This document shows, piece after piece, positions 1-7,960 of a stretch of DNA of 26,926 nt (the first letter of the stretch is position 1; each line of letters opens with the position of its first letter). The notes under the pieces are model-generated. The model was given only the letters and a program-made list of their open reading frames with translations, ran no database searches and was not told the DNA's origin. The translations under genes were made by a program, and so were the position numbers. Origin of the DNA: a gamma proteobacterium symbiont of Bathyaustriella thionipta. GTDB lineage: Bacteria > Pseudomonadota > Gammaproteobacteria > Chromatiales > Chromatiaceae. The DNA lies in NCBI GenBank assembly GCA_025656895.1, contig JAHXHF010000397.1, forward strand, positions 1 through 26,926, given 5' to 3'.

Positions 1-46
1 GATACAGGCATTATAATCTTTAGTCCACTGAACAGTATATAGATTA

Positions 47-454
47 TTGTTTTTCTTAGGGTTTAATCGTTTTCGTTCAAACACTAATTATCGGGTGCAG
101 GCTGTTTCACAACAGTCGCTGCCGGTTTTGTTGAAGCGCCTGCCCAAAATATGGCGCCCCGGTGTGACCAGTATTGAAGAAGGGGTGAATGCGGCTGCCA
201 GAGCGGTGAATTTTGCGGCCCGTTATTTCGGCTGGCTGGACAGTTGTCTTGTGCGTTCGCTGGTAACCGGCGTGTTGCTGGCCGGGCAGGATAATGTCGA
301 GCTGGTGCTGGGGTTTCAGTCCGGTACGGAAGGTGTGATAGAAGGGCATGCCTGGCTGGAGGTGGGGGGATTGGCGGTCATTGACCGGCCTGATAGCTTA
401 CGGGCTTACACCGAAAGCCGCCGTTTCAATATGAGCGCAAGGGTTGACCGATGA
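47..454 (+). CDS. Lasso-peptide-type B2 protease (transglutaminase-like, McjB C-terminal family)
   Basis: The 135-residue protein resembles the B2 leader peptidase of lasso-peptide and related RiPP pathways, which removes the leader from a ribosomal precursor peptide in the cytoplasm. The expected Cys-His-Asp catalytic pattern is visible: Cys67 in DSCLVRSL, His101 in EGHAWLE, and Asp113 in VIDRPD. A helical N-terminal part (LPVLLKRLPKIW) precedes it, as in the family. The assignment also rests on the neighbours: an ABC exporter begins inside its stop codon (ATGA), and a PqqD-like protein follows. The start is uncertain. TTG at 47 is the only upstream option in frame, because stops lie at 14-16 and 29-31; GTG at 95 is an alternative, and neither has a clear ribosome binding site. 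The length is near the family's minimum. Bases 1-46 hold no complete gene, though two other frames reach stops there (21-23 and 40-42), so an upstream gene may end at the window edge. Confidence 0.72.
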   Translation: MFFLGFNRFRSNTNYRVQAVSQQSLPVLLKRLPKIWRPGVTSIEEGVNAAARAVNFAARYFGWLDSCLVRSLVTGVLLAGQDNVELVLGFQSGTEGVIEGHAWLEVGGLAVIDRPDSLRAYTESRRFNMSARVDR

Positions 455-2142
455 AGCCGGCAGCAACCAAACATCAGCGCTTGCGGTTTTCCACGCTGAT
501 TGGTTTTGTAACCCCTTATCGGTGGTTGCTGTTGCTATCTCTGGGGCTGATGTTACTGGAAAGTGGTGTCACCTTGCTTACTCCCTGGTTAGCGGGGCAA
601 TTCACCCAGGGTTTATTGCAAGCTGACAGTGCCTATGGCGGGTCGTTAAACCGCTTGCTGGCCCTCTGGTTGCTGGTTCTGCTGCTGAAAGCGGTGTTGC
701 ATTTTGCCAGCCGCACACTGGTTGTTCAGACGGGTGAGCAGATGCTGGCGAACCTGCGCTGTCGTTTGTATGACCATTTGCAGGCTTTACCCTTGAGTTA
801 TTACCAGCATAACAAACGCGGTGAAACACTCGCTTTGCTGACCAATGACGCGGCCCTGATCGGTCGCTTTGTTACCGTAACACTGCTGCGGCTGCTGCCG
901 CATTTTCTTACTCTGGCCGGTGCGCTGCTGCTGGTGTTTCTGTTAAATCCCATAATGGCATTATTAGCGGTATTGCTGTTGCCTTTGTTGTTTCTCATTA
1001 TGAAGTTATTGGGCAGGCGGATTCGGCCGGCATCGCGCGCTATGGTGGATGAATACGCCGCAACCTTTTCCATTGTTGAGGAGAACCTGAATCTGCTGCC
1101 GGTAATCAAATCTTTTGCCTGTGAAACACGTGAGTCACAGCGTTTTCAGCAAGGCAATCAACGCTTGTACCAGCTGACCCGGCGTTATTTGCTGTTTCAG
1201 TCGGCTTTATCGCCACTGATTCATTTACTGACTGGCAGCAGTATTCTCTTGTTACTGTGGCTGGGAGTGGAGCAGGTTCAGGCCGGGCAACTGACGCCGG
1301 CCGAGTTGGTCAGCTTGTTACTGTATGGTTTCCTGATGAGCGCCCCTATGGGCGCATTGGCCGATTTATACGGCCAGATTCAGACCAGTCGGGGCGCGGC
1401 TGAACGATTGCAGGCGGTGTTCGCATTAGCGCCAGAGCCGCAACAGCAAGGCGCAGCCCGGCTTGCCAGCGCCAAGGGCGATATTGAATTTCGCGGCGTG
1501 CATTTTCAATATGCCGGCCGGGATGAGTTATTGAGCGGGCTGGATTTGACCATTCGTGCGGGTGAAACCATTGCCATTACCGGCAATAATGGCAGCGGAA
1601 AAAGTACTCTGGCGCATTTGCTGATGCGTTTTGTTGATCCGCAAAAAGGGCGGATTTTGATCGATGGTGTGGATATTCAGCAAGTCAGCCTGAGCAGCCT
1701 GCGCCGGCAAATGGGGCTGGTGCAGCAACATGTGTTGCTGTTGAACGGCAGTGTGCGTGACAATATCGCCTTCGCTCATCCACAGGTAAGCGAAGAAGAG
1801 TTGCGGGCGGCGGCAGAGGCCGCGCGCGCGCTTGAATTCATAGAAAATCTGCCGCAGGGTTTTGCTACCCTGATTGGTGATCAGGGTGTGCGTCTGTCCG
1901 GCGGGCAGAAACAAAGGCTGGCGCTGGCCAGAGCTTTGTTAAAGGATCCGCCCATTTTGCTGCTGGATGAAGCGACTGCCATGTTCGACCCGCAGGCCGA
2001 GCAAAGCTTTATTCGCCAGTGTCACGAACATTTGCGGGCAAGAACGGTTATTCTTATTACGCATAGACCCGCATCTCTGGCACTGGCTGATCGCATTCTT
2101 GAGTTGCGCGACGGGCGTTTATTTGAACAGGAAAAAAAATGA
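451..2142 (+). CDS. ABC transporter, fused permease and ATPase (MsbA/McjD type)
   Basis: This 563-residue half-transporter has an N-terminal membrane domain (about residues 20-310, several Leu-rich segments) and a C-terminal ATPase domain. Walker A is GNNGSGKST at 378-386, the signature LSGGQ at 482-486, Walker B ILLLDEA at 502-508 and the H-loop histidine at 538. Such proteins dimerise in the inner membrane and export lipids or peptides. The start ATG overlaps the B2 stop codon (ATGA), and the PqqD-like gene overlaps its own stop in the same way, so the three are probably translationally coupled. In lasso-peptide clusters the transporter in this position exports the mature peptide and gives self-immunity; that role is inferred here from context. 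No N-terminal C39 peptidase domain is present, which fits leader removal by the separate B2 protein. The family call is secure; the substrate is not known. Confidence 0.9.
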   Translation: MKPAATKHQRLRFSTLIGFVTPYRWLLLLSLGLMLLESGVTLLTPWLAGQFTQGLLQADSAYGGSLNRLLALWLLVLLLKAVLHFASRTLVVQTGEQMLANLRCRLYDHLQALPLSYYQHNKRGETLALLTNDAALIGRFVTVTLLRLLPHFLTLAGALLLVFLLNPIMALLAVLLLPLLFLIMKLLGRRIRPASRAMVDEYAATFSIVEENLNLLPVIKSFACETRESQRFQQGNQRLYQLTRRYLLFQSALSPLIHLLTGSSILLLLWLGVEQVQAGQLTPAELVSLLLYGFLMSAPMGALADLYGQIQTSRGAAERLQAVFALAPEPQQQGAARLASAKGDIEFRGVHFQYAGRDELLSGLDLTIRAGETIAITGNNGSGKSTLAHLLMRFVDPQKGRILIDGVDIQQVSLSSLRRQMGLVQQHVLLLNGSVRDNIAFAHPQVSEEELRAAAEAARALEFIENLPQGFATLIGDQGVRLSGGQKQRLALARALLKDPPILLLDEATAMFDPQAEQSFIRQCHEHLRARTVILITHRPASLALADRILELRDGRLFEQEKK

Positions 2143-2432
2143 TGAATCTGCATGAATTGTCGGCCCATTTGCAAGATGATCAAATCAGCGAAACTGTGCT
2201 GGAAGACGGCTCGGGCGTGTTGCTGGATCTGGCCGGGCAAAGAGTGTTAAGCCTGAATGACAGCGGTATGTTGCTGGTCAGTCAGTTACGTAATGGCGTG
2301 GCCGAACGGGTGCAACTGGTTGCTGCCATGACGCAGGCATTCGAGGTAAGTCATGAACAGGCGGGCGCTGATGTGGATGATTTTTTGCAGGAACTGCAGG
2401 GGCTGTTTACAGGCGCTCCGCAAAAAGAATAA
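2139..2432 (+). CDS. PqqD-like RiPP recognition element protein (B1 type)
   Basis: A 97-residue protein with the PqqD pattern: a beta-rich N-terminal half with GVLLDLAGQRVLSLNDSG, where an 'LN..G' turn precedes a helix, and a C-terminal helical part containing an acidic DVDDFLQEL motif. PqqD-like proteins (RRE domains, B1 in lasso clusters) bind the leader of a precursor peptide and deliver it to the modifying enzymes. Its ATG at 2139 overlaps the exporter stop codon; a second ATG at 2142 is equally possible. With the B2 protease and exporter just upstream it completes a B2-exporter-B1 order, which differs from the common B1-B2 adjacency. It is the last gene of the operon: only 7 bases separate its stop from that of the convergent tautomerase gene, and no intrinsic terminator is visible between them. 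Confidence 0.78.
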   Translation: MMNLHELSAHLQDDQISETVLEDGSGVLLDLAGQRVLSLNDSGMLLVSQLRNGVAERVQLVAAMTQAFEVSHEQAGADVDDFLQELQGLFTGAPQKE

Positions 2433-2439
2433 CCCGCCC

Positions 2440-2784
2440 TTAAGCGAAAGTACCGTTGTTCCAGCCCCACAGATGGCGCTCGCCATTTTTGAATTCAATA
2501 TAAACCCGTTGCGCGGCAACACCCAGTTGTTCATCGCACAGAGCGCAGAGTTTTTCTGCAAACAGGGCGCAATCATCTTCAGGCAGCCCCAGGCTTTTCA
2601 GTTCCAGGTAAGCCAGAGGCTCGTTATTGCCGGCAAACATCATATGAGGGTTGTGGCGGTAGCTGACCAGAACATAGCTTTCCGGTTTGCCCAGCATGGT
2701 GCTGACCGCGCTGGAAAAGCGCGCGCATAGCTTTTCTGCAGCATGCTCGGGTGTTGCGTTACTTTCTATGCTGATTAGTGGCAT
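2440..2784 (-). CDS. MIF-like tautomerase (phenylpyruvate tautomerase family)
   Basis: The 114-residue protein has the length and pattern of macrophage migration inhibitory factor. It begins MPLISIESN, so Pro2 becomes the catalytic N-terminal proline after Met removal; Lys33 in LGKPESYV sits at the same position as in human MIF, and the C terminus GWNNGTFA matches the family's GWNNSTFA. These enzymes form trimers and tautomerise keto-enol substrates such as phenylpyruvate; the physiological substrate in bacteria is usually unknown. I chose the ATG at 2784 rather than an upstream start at 2835 because only this one exposes the catalytic proline. The gene starts 4 bases after the stop of the secreted DUF4124 gene, so the two are probably cotranscribed. 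Confidence 0.88.
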   Translation of the reverse strand: MPLISIESNATPEHAAEKLCARFSSAVSTMLGKPESYVLVSYRHNPHMMFAGNNEPLAYLELKSLGLPEDDCALFAEKLCALCDEQLGVAAQRVYIEFKNGERHLWGWNNGTFA

Positions 2785-2788
2785 AGGC

Positions 2789-3226
2789 TTATTTGCAGAA
2801 TTTTTTAATATTTTTTTGCATTTTTTCTTTTTCACTGACGCGCTGTTCGGGCGTCAGGCGGGTATATTCGCCATTCAGCCTGTAGAGCCGGTTGGGTGGG
2901 CCATTAAGCCCACTCATATTGTGGCGGGCCGCTTCACAATTGGCTTTGTTCTGTTGCGCTTCCTGCTTTTGTTTGGCCGCTTTTTGTTTGGCCAGTTCAC
3001 GATCTTCCTGCAGGTCAGCCGCTCTTTGCAGCAGGTCATTGGTAGGCGATTGGTTGGAGGAAGGCGGAGGCGGTGGTGCTGCCTTAATGATCTCCACGGC
3101 CTGGCCGGCAGGAGGTGTTTGTGAATAAATGGTCTGGCCGTTTTCATCCACCCATTTGTACATTTTGGCGTGGGCGCTGAGCGGTAGCAGCACAATCAGA
3201 GTAGCTGCCAGCAGGTATTTGAGCAT
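2789..3226 (-). CDS. Secreted DUF4124-domain protein
   Basis: A 145-residue protein with a signal peptide (MLKYLLAATLIVLLPLSAHA, cleavage expected after AHA) followed by the DUF4124 signature KMYKWVDENGQTIYSQTPP. A proline run follows, then a Gln/Lys/Ala/Glu-rich segment (about residues 65-105) likely to be helical or coiled, and two late cysteines. DUF4124 proteins are common periplasmic proteins of gammaproteobacteria and their function is unknown. I chose ATG at 3226 because an AAGGTGA ribosome binding site lies about 7 bases upstream; a GTG at 3235 would overlap that site. The gene is divergent from ilvB across 301 bases that contain the ilvB promoter. It precedes the MIF-like gene on the same strand with a 4-base gap. 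Confidence 0.85.
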   Translation of the reverse strand: MLKYLLAATLIVLLPLSAHAKMYKWVDENGQTIYSQTPPAGQAVEIIKAAPPPPPSSNQSPTNDLLQRAADLQEDRELAKQKAAKQKQEAQQNKANCEAARHNMSGLNGPPNRLYRLNGEYTRLTPEQRVSEKEKMQKNIKKFCK

Positions 3227-3353
3227 AATGTTCACCTTGCCTGGTTCTGGAAATATGCCGCTAATCCTAGCTTATTCGCCCGGGGTTTGCATGTATTCAC
3301 ACATTCATGCAGCCCTTTTGTATTCATCTCCATCCAAAGAGCGCACAGGATTC

Positions 3354-3382
3354 TTGACGAAAAACCAGAAAAGCAGTAATTT
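3354..3382 (+). promoter_or_regulatory. Predicted sigma70 promoter of ilvBHC
   Basis: TTGACG (3354-3359), a 17-base spacer, then TAATTT (3377-3382). Transcription would start near 3389 and leave a leader of about 140 bases before ilvB. Within that leader there is a 6-bp inverted repeat (CATTGT/ACAATG, 3433-3448) and two T6 runs without strong preceding stems. I see no branched-chain-rich leader peptide, so no attenuator of the leuA kind is evident. The remainder of 3227-3527 holds no gene I can support. Confidence 0.6.
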
Positions 3383-3527
3383 ATCCGGTTCGGAGCTGAT
3401 TTTTTCCTGATTCGCTTGTCTGCAGCGAAATTCATTGTTTATACAATGTGTTTGCGGCACGCTTGATAAGGCCGAAATCAGCCAAATAGATTTTTTCTTA
3501 CCTGAGAAGGGTATGCGGGAGCTTGCA

Positions 3528-5258
3528 GTGGAACTGAGTGGTGCCGAGATCGTCGTACGGGCGTTGAAAGACGAAGGCGTAGAGTATGTGTTCGGTTATC
3601 CGGGCGGTGCGGTGTTGCATCTGTATGATGCTATTTTTCAACAGCAGGATGTGCGTCATATTCTGGTGCGCCATGAGCAGGGTGCCACCCATGCCGCCGA
3701 TGGTTACGCGCGCGCCACCGGGCGTCCGGGTGTTGTTCTGGTTACTTCCGGACCGGGGGCGACGAATGCGGTCACCGGGATTGCCACCGCTTATATGGAT
3801 TCCATTCCAATGGTGGTTATTACCGGTCAGGTTCCTTCGGCGGTTATTGGCAGCGATGCTTTTCAGGAAGTGGATACGGTCGGTATCACGCGTCCCTGTG
3901 TTAAACACAATTTTCTGGTAAAGCGAAGCGAAGACATTGCCGAGGTGGTCAAAAAAGCCTTTTATGTCGCTACTACGGGTCGCCCCGGACCGGTTGTGAT
4001 TGATATTCCTAAAGATATTACTGATCCGGCTGTAAAAATACCTTATGTCTATCCGGATAAGGTCAAAATGCGCTCTTACAAGCCGGTTACTGAAGGTCAT
4101 CCCGGACAGATCAAGCGTGCGCTGGAAATATTGCTCAAGGCAAAGCGGCCGGTTATTTATAGTGGCGGTGGCGTGGTTCTGGGTGAGGCCTCTAAAGAAT
4201 TGACCACGCTGGTGCAGGAAACCGGTATTCCTATTACCCAGACCCTGATGGGGCTGGGTTCTTTTCCGGCCAGTGATGACCACTTTATCGGCATGCTGGG
4301 TATGCACGGCAGTTATGAATCCAATATGGCTATGCATGAGACCGATGTTCTGCTGGCCATAGGTGCGCGTTTCGATGACCGGGTAACCGGCAAGATTGCC
4401 AATTTCTGTCCGCATGCAACCATCATCCATATTGACATTGATCCGGCCTCAATCTCTAAAAATGTACGTGTGGATGTACCTATTGTTGGCTGTGTCAAAA
4501 CAGTTTTGAAAGAGCTGCTGAAGGGTTTGAAGGCCAGCAAGAAGAAAATAAGCAAAGATTCGCTGAAAGACTGGTGGAAGCAGATTGATGGCTGGCGCGA
4601 CATGAAGTGCATGACTTATGTGCACAGTGACCAGGTTATCAAACCGCAGTTCGCGGTAGAAACCTTGCACAAGGTAACCGATGGTGATCTGTACCTGACC
4701 TCGGATGTCGGTCAGCACCAGATGTGGGCCGCACAATATTATAAATTCAACAAGCCACGCCGCTGGATCAATTCAGGCGGGCTGGGCACCATGGGCTTTG
4801 GCTTGCCGGCGGCCATGGGCGTACAGTTGGCCCATCCGGATAAAACAGTGGGTGTGATTTCCGGAGAGGCTTCCATCCTGATGTGTATTCAGGAACTGGC
4901 AACCTGTATGCAGTACCAACTGCCCCTGAAAATTATTTTGTTGAATAACGGCTATATGGGCATGGTGCGCCAGTGGCAGGAGTTCTTTTATGACAGCCGT
5001 TATTCACATTCTTATGTGGATGCATTGCCCGATTTTGTCAAACTGGCGGAAAGCTTCGGTCATGTGGGGATGCAGGTTGAAAACCCGGCTGATCTGGAAG
5101 GTGCCATGCAGGAAGCTTTTGCCATGCAGGACCGGCTGGTATTTATGAATGTGATTGTTGATCCGGCAGAAAATGTTTATCCGATGATAGAGGCGGGTAA
5201 AGGACACCATGAAATGCATTTGCCGCCACATTTGCGTGCCGAGAGGGAGTTGGCCTGA
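3528..5258 (+). CDS. ilvB: Acetolactate synthase large (catalytic) subunit
   Basis: This 576-residue enzyme condenses two pyruvates, or pyruvate and 2-oxobutyrate, the first common step of valine, leucine and isoleucine synthesis. It has the three-domain ThDP enzyme layout. The N-terminal pyrimidine-binding domain carries FGYPGGAVLHLYDA and the catalytic Glu50 in VRHEQGATHAADGYAR; the FAD-associated central domain follows, and the C-terminal ThDP domain contains GLGTMGFGLPAAMG and LNNGYMGMVRQWQ. The start is GTG at 3528 (product MELSGAEI) with GGGAG 6-7 bases upstream. An ATG at 3513 sits too close to its nearest purine run, and longer in-frame starts to 3435 add residues foreign to the family. 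The Mg-binding motif reads GEAS rather than GDGS. The stop codon overlaps the ilvH start (TGATG). It is first in ilvB-ilvH-ilvC. Confidence 0.96.
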   Translation: MELSGAEIVVRALKDEGVEYVFGYPGGAVLHLYDAIFQQQDVRHILVRHEQGATHAADGYARATGRPGVVLVTSGPGATNAVTGIATAYMDSIPMVVITGQVPSAVIGSDAFQEVDTVGITRPCVKHNFLVKRSEDIAEVVKKAFYVATTGRPGPVVIDIPKDITDPAVKIPYVYPDKVKMRSYKPVTEGHPGQIKRALEILLKAKRPVIYSGGGVVLGEASKELTTLVQETGIPITQTLMGLGSFPASDDHFIGMLGMHGSYESNMAMHETDVLLAIGARFDDRVTGKIANFCPHATIIHIDIDPASISKNVRVDVPIVGCVKTVLKELLKGLKASKKKISKDSLKDWWKQIDGWRDMKCMTYVHSDQVIKPQFAVETLHKVTDGDLYLTSDVGQHQMWAAQYYKFNKPRRWINSGGLGTMGFGLPAAMGVQLAHPDKTVGVISGEASILMCIQELATCMQYQLPLKIILLNNGYMGMVRQWQEFFYDSRYSHSYVDALPDFVKLAESFGHVGMQVENPADLEGAMQEAFAMQDRLVFMNVIVDPAENVYPMIEAGKGHHEMHLPPHLRAERELA

Positions 5259-5749
5259 TGCGTCATATAATTTCTATTTTGCTGGAAAATGAATCAGGTG
5301 CCTTGTCCCGTGTTGCCGGCCTGTTTTCTGCGCGTGGCTATAATATCGAGTCATTAAGTGTGGCTCCCACAGAAGATCCGACATTGTCACGGATGACACT
5401 GGTAACAACCGGCAATGAAGCCATTGTCGAGCAGATCAAAAAGCAGTTGAACAAGCTGGTTGATGTCATCAAACTGATGGATCTGACCGAAGGTTCGCAC
5501 ATTGAACGTGAGATGATGCTGATCAAGGTAACGGCCAAAAAGTCACATCGTGAAGAATTCAAACGTCTGGCTGATATTTTTCGAGCCAATATTATTGATG
5601 TAACCTCATCCAGCTATGTGGTTGAACTGACCGGGCGCAGCCGTAAGCTGGATGCCTTTATCGCTGCGGTAGGCTTTGATCATGTTATTGAGGTGGTGCG
5701 TTCCGGCCCGACCGGTATTTCCCGCGGGGACAAAGGGCTCACACTTTAG
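5258..5749 (+). CDS. ilvH: Acetolactate synthase small (regulatory) subunit
   Basis: A 163-residue protein of standard length with an N-terminal ACT domain (MRHIISILLENESGALSRV, then FSARGYNIESLSV) and a conserved C-terminal domain. It binds the catalytic subunit, stimulates it, and gives feedback inhibition by valine. It may equally be named ilvN. The ATG overlaps the ilvB stop by one base, indicating translational coupling. A 5-bp hairpin (TGGCC/GGCCA, 5758-5772) lies just after its stop; with no T-run it is not a terminator and transcription probably continues into ilvC, 82 bases downstream. Confidence 0.96.
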   Translation: MRHIISILLENESGALSRVAGLFSARGYNIESLSVAPTEDPTLSRMTLVTTGNEAIVEQIKKQLNKLVDVIKLMDLTEGSHIEREMMLIKVTAKKSHREEFKRLADIFRANIIDVTSSSYVVELTGRSRKLDAFIAAVGFDHVIEVVRSGPTGISRGDKGLTL

Positions 5750-5831
5750 GCGCTGACTGGCCGGGCTGGCCATTTCATGCAAAACTTTTTCAATCAGAAT
5801 TATTTTTAACAGAATCAGCAGGAATTCAAAC

Positions 5832-6854
5832 ATGAGTATGAACGTTTATTACGACAAAGACGCCGATCTTTCCATTATCCAGGGCATGAAAGTCACCATA
5901 GTGGGCTACGGTTCGCAAGGCCATGCGCATGCCAATAACCTGAAAGAATCCGGAGTCAGCGTTACGGTTGGACTGCGTACCGGTTCTGCTTCCGCCAGCA
6001 AGGCTGAAAAAGCAGGCCTTGCGGTTAAATCCATAGAAGACGCGGTAGCCGATGCTGATCTGGTAATGATTCTGGCACCGGACGAGCATCAGGCCCGACT
6101 GTATCGCGATCAGATTGAACCGAATATCAAGCAGGGAGCTACACTGGCTTTCGCGCATGGCTTTAACATCCATTACGGTCAGATCGATGCCCGCGAAGAC
6201 CTGAATGTCATCATGGTCGCCCCCAAAGGCCCGGGTCATCTGGTACGTTCAACCTATACTCAGGGCGGCGGTGTACCCAGTCTGATTGCGGTTCATCAGA
6301 ATGCCAGTGGTACGGCTAAGGAAATCGCACTGTCTTATGCTTCTGCCAACGGTGGTGGCCGTGCCGGTGTAATTGAAACCAATTTCCGTGAAGAAACCGA
6401 AACCGATTTGTTTGGTGAGCAGGCGGTACTTTGTGGTGGTGCAACCGCGCTGGTTCAAGCCGGTTTTGAAACCCTTACCGAAGCCGGTTATGCGCCGGAG
6501 ATGGCCTATTTTGAATGTCTGCATGAACTGAAACTGATTGTAGATCTGATGTATGAAGGCGGTATCGCCAACATGCGTTATTCCATCTCCAACACCGCTG
6601 AATACGGTGACCTGACACGCGGGCCACGCGTTATTACCGATGAAACCAAGGTGGAGATGAAACGTATTCTGACTGAAATCCAGAATGGCGAATTTGCCCG
6701 TGAGTTCATTCTTGAGAATCAGGCAGGTGCCGCCACCTTGAAAGCCAAGCGTCGTATTGGCCGTGAACATCCTATTGAAGTGGTTGGTGAACGCTTGCGT
6801 GGCATGATGTCCTGGATCAAGGACAACAAGATTGTCGATAAATCAAAGAACTGA
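5832..6854 (+). CDS. ilvC: Ketol-acid reductoisomerase, class I
   Basis: The 340-residue enzyme isomerises and reduces acetolactate or acetohydroxybutyrate with NADPH and Mg2+, the second step of branched-chain amino acid synthesis. The Rossmann nucleotide-binding motif GYGSQGHAHANNL is near residue 24, followed by VGLRTGSAS in the cofactor-specificity loop. The metal-binding helices are visible as ETETDLFGEQAVLCGG and the C-terminal knotted domain contains YSISNTAEYG. Length is that of short class I enzymes. AGGA lies about 9 bases upstream of the chosen ATG. It is the last gene of ilvBHC and is followed within 15 bases by a strong intrinsic terminator. Confidence 0.97.
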   Translation: MSMNVYYDKDADLSIIQGMKVTIVGYGSQGHAHANNLKESGVSVTVGLRTGSASASKAEKAGLAVKSIEDAVADADLVMILAPDEHQARLYRDQIEPNIKQGATLAFAHGFNIHYGQIDAREDLNVIMVAPKGPGHLVRSTYTQGGGVPSLIAVHQNASGTAKEIALSYASANGGGRAGVIETNFREETETDLFGEQAVLCGGATALVQAGFETLTEAGYAPEMAYFECLHELKLIVDLMYEGGIANMRYSISNTAEYGDLTRGPRVITDETKVEMKRILTEIQNGEFAREFILENQAGAATLKAKRRIGREHPIEVVGERLRGMMSWIKDNKIVDKSKN

Positions 6855-6867
6855 ATCTTTGACTGGA

Positions 6868-6901
6868 ACAGCCCGCCAGGCTCCTGGTGGGCTGTTTTTT
6901 T
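6868..6901 (+). terminator. Intrinsic terminator after ilvC
   Basis: A 13-bp stem (ACAGCCCGCCAGG with CCTGGTGGGCTGT, one G-U pair) with a tight loop is followed by a T7 run at 6895-6901. It ends the ilvBHC transcript. pssA, 76 bases downstream, probably has its own start signals; a TATAGT box at 6955-6960 is present but lacks a convincing -35. Confidence 0.9.
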
Positions 6902-6977
6902 ATGTGCCGCCGGTGGTATGCTGAGCTTCACGAAAGCGGAAAATAGAAGCGCACTATAGTTAAGTGGAAGCCAAACG

Positions 6978-7751
6978 ATGGATGACTTGAACGAAACCGC
7001 TGGTGAGCCGAAGAAAAAACGTTCCCGGGGCATTTATCTGCTGCCGAACCTGTTTACTACTGCGGCACTTTTTTCCGGTTTTTATGCCATCCTGGCCTCT
7101 ATGTCGGCTCATTATGAGCCGGCGGCCATCGCTATTTTTGTGGCTATGTTGCTGGACGGTCTGGACGGTCGGGTAGCACGCATGACCAACACGCAAACCG
7201 ATTTCGGCGCTGAATATGACAGCCTTTCCGATATGGTTGCCTTTGGTCTGGCTCCCTCTTTGGTCATGTATCAATGGGCTTTGCATGATCTGGGGAAAAT
7301 CGGCTGGCTGGCGGCTTTTGTCTATGCCGCCGCCGCAGCACTGCGGCTGGCACGCTTCAATACCCAGTTGGGAAAATCTGAAAAACGCTATTTTCAAGGT
7401 CTGCCCAGTCCGGCCGCCGCCGCCGTACTGGCCGGGGCTGTGTGGGTGGGCGCCGATATGCAGATGGATGGCAGCAGTCTGTCCTGGCTGGCAGCGGTGT
7501 TGACCCTGACCAGTGGTTTATTGATGGTCAGTAATATTCGTTTTCGCAGTTTTAAGGATTTTGATATTCGTGGCAAGGTTCCCTTTGTCATGCTGGTCGG
7601 AGTCATGCTGCTGTTTGCACTGATTCTGTTGCAACCGCCACTGGTGTTATTTCTGATATTTTTCCTGTATGCAGCCGCCGGTGTTTCAGGTACCTTGCTT
7701 GGCTTGCGGCAAAAAAAACGGGATCGACAGTCGGCGGCTGACAACCCCTGA
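6978..7751 (+). CDS. pssA: CDP-diacylglycerol-serine O-phosphatidyltransferase
   Basis: A 257-residue integral membrane enzyme that makes phosphatidylserine from CDP-diacylglycerol and L-serine, the first step to phosphatidylethanolamine. The CDP-alcohol phosphatidyltransferase signature is complete: DGRVAR, eight residues, G, three residues, D, three residues, D (DGRVARMTNTQTDFGAEYD then SLSD), near residues 57-80. Several hydrophobic segments follow and the C terminus is basic (QKKRDRQ). This is the membrane-bound (Bacillus/Helicobacter-like) form, not the peripheral E. coli form. An SD-like GGAAG lies upstream of the ATG. In many proteobacteria pssA lies between ilvC and leuA; here leuA is 10.8 kb away, with an unrelated block between. 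Confidence 0.92.
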   Translation: MDDLNETAGEPKKKRSRGIYLLPNLFTTAALFSGFYAILASMSAHYEPAAIAIFVAMLLDGLDGRVARMTNTQTDFGAEYDSLSDMVAFGLAPSLVMYQWALHDLGKIGWLAAFVYAAAAALRLARFNTQLGKSEKRYFQGLPSPAAAAVLAGAVWVGADMQMDGSSLSWLAAVLTLTSGLLMVSNIRFRSFKDFDIRGKVPFVMLVGVMLLFALILLQPPLVLFLIFFLYAAAGVSGTLLGLRQKKRDRQSAADNP

Positions 7752-7786
7752 TCACGGTCGGCTTTTTAAGCTGACATTCTCAGTTG

Positions 7787-7936
7787 GCAATAGCCGGAAT
7801 GGTGGGACTCGCATCTGGCCTTGCCCATGTATTGGAACGCAATAGCCTTTCAATGGGTCTTCACAAGAGTAGACTTCCTGTAAAGAATGAGGTGCATCCG
7901 TTCTTGTCAGGTGTGAGCCGTTCCTGAAATTATTGC
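7787..7936 (+). ncRNA. Candidate structured RNA between pssA and the Sel1 gene
   Basis: The 255 bases from 7752 to 8006 hold no gene I can support, but fold strikingly. A long interrupted helix can form: GCAATA (7787-7792) with TATTGC (7931-7936); GGAATGG (7796-7802) with CCGTTCC (7918-7924, one G-U); and CTCGCATCTG (7808-7817) with CAGGTGTGAG (7908-7917, two G-U). Inside are the hairpins CCCAT(7824)/ATGGG(7853) enclosing TATTG/CAATA, and AAGAAT(7883)/GTTCTT(7900). An intrinsic terminator on this strand follows at 7961. I could not match it to 6S RNA, tmRNA, SRP RNA or RNase P. It may be an independent small RNA or a structured 3' end of the pssA message. G-U pairs favour function but no covariation data are available; the true ends are unknown. 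Confidence 0.4.
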
Positions 7937-7960
7937 AATACGGTAGATCGCCCTGTGCGC

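Noticed and set aside
3435..3527. Longer IlvB N terminus beginning at TTG 3435
   Set aside because: The extra residues are unlike the family, while GTG 3528 has a well placed ribosome binding site and gives the standard MELSGAEI start.
3498..4430. A 310-codon open frame antisense to ilvB
   Set aside because: It is the shadow of a strongly conserved enzyme gene; composition (His, Asn, Arg rich) is typical of an antisense frame.
5758..5772. Terminator between ilvH and ilvC
   Set aside because: The 5-bp GC hairpin has no T-run after it, and ilvC follows closely in the same pathway.
7775..7945. 6S RNA
   Set aside because: Size and rod-like pairing are similar, but I could not find the conserved 6S bubble sequences, and the interior seems branched.
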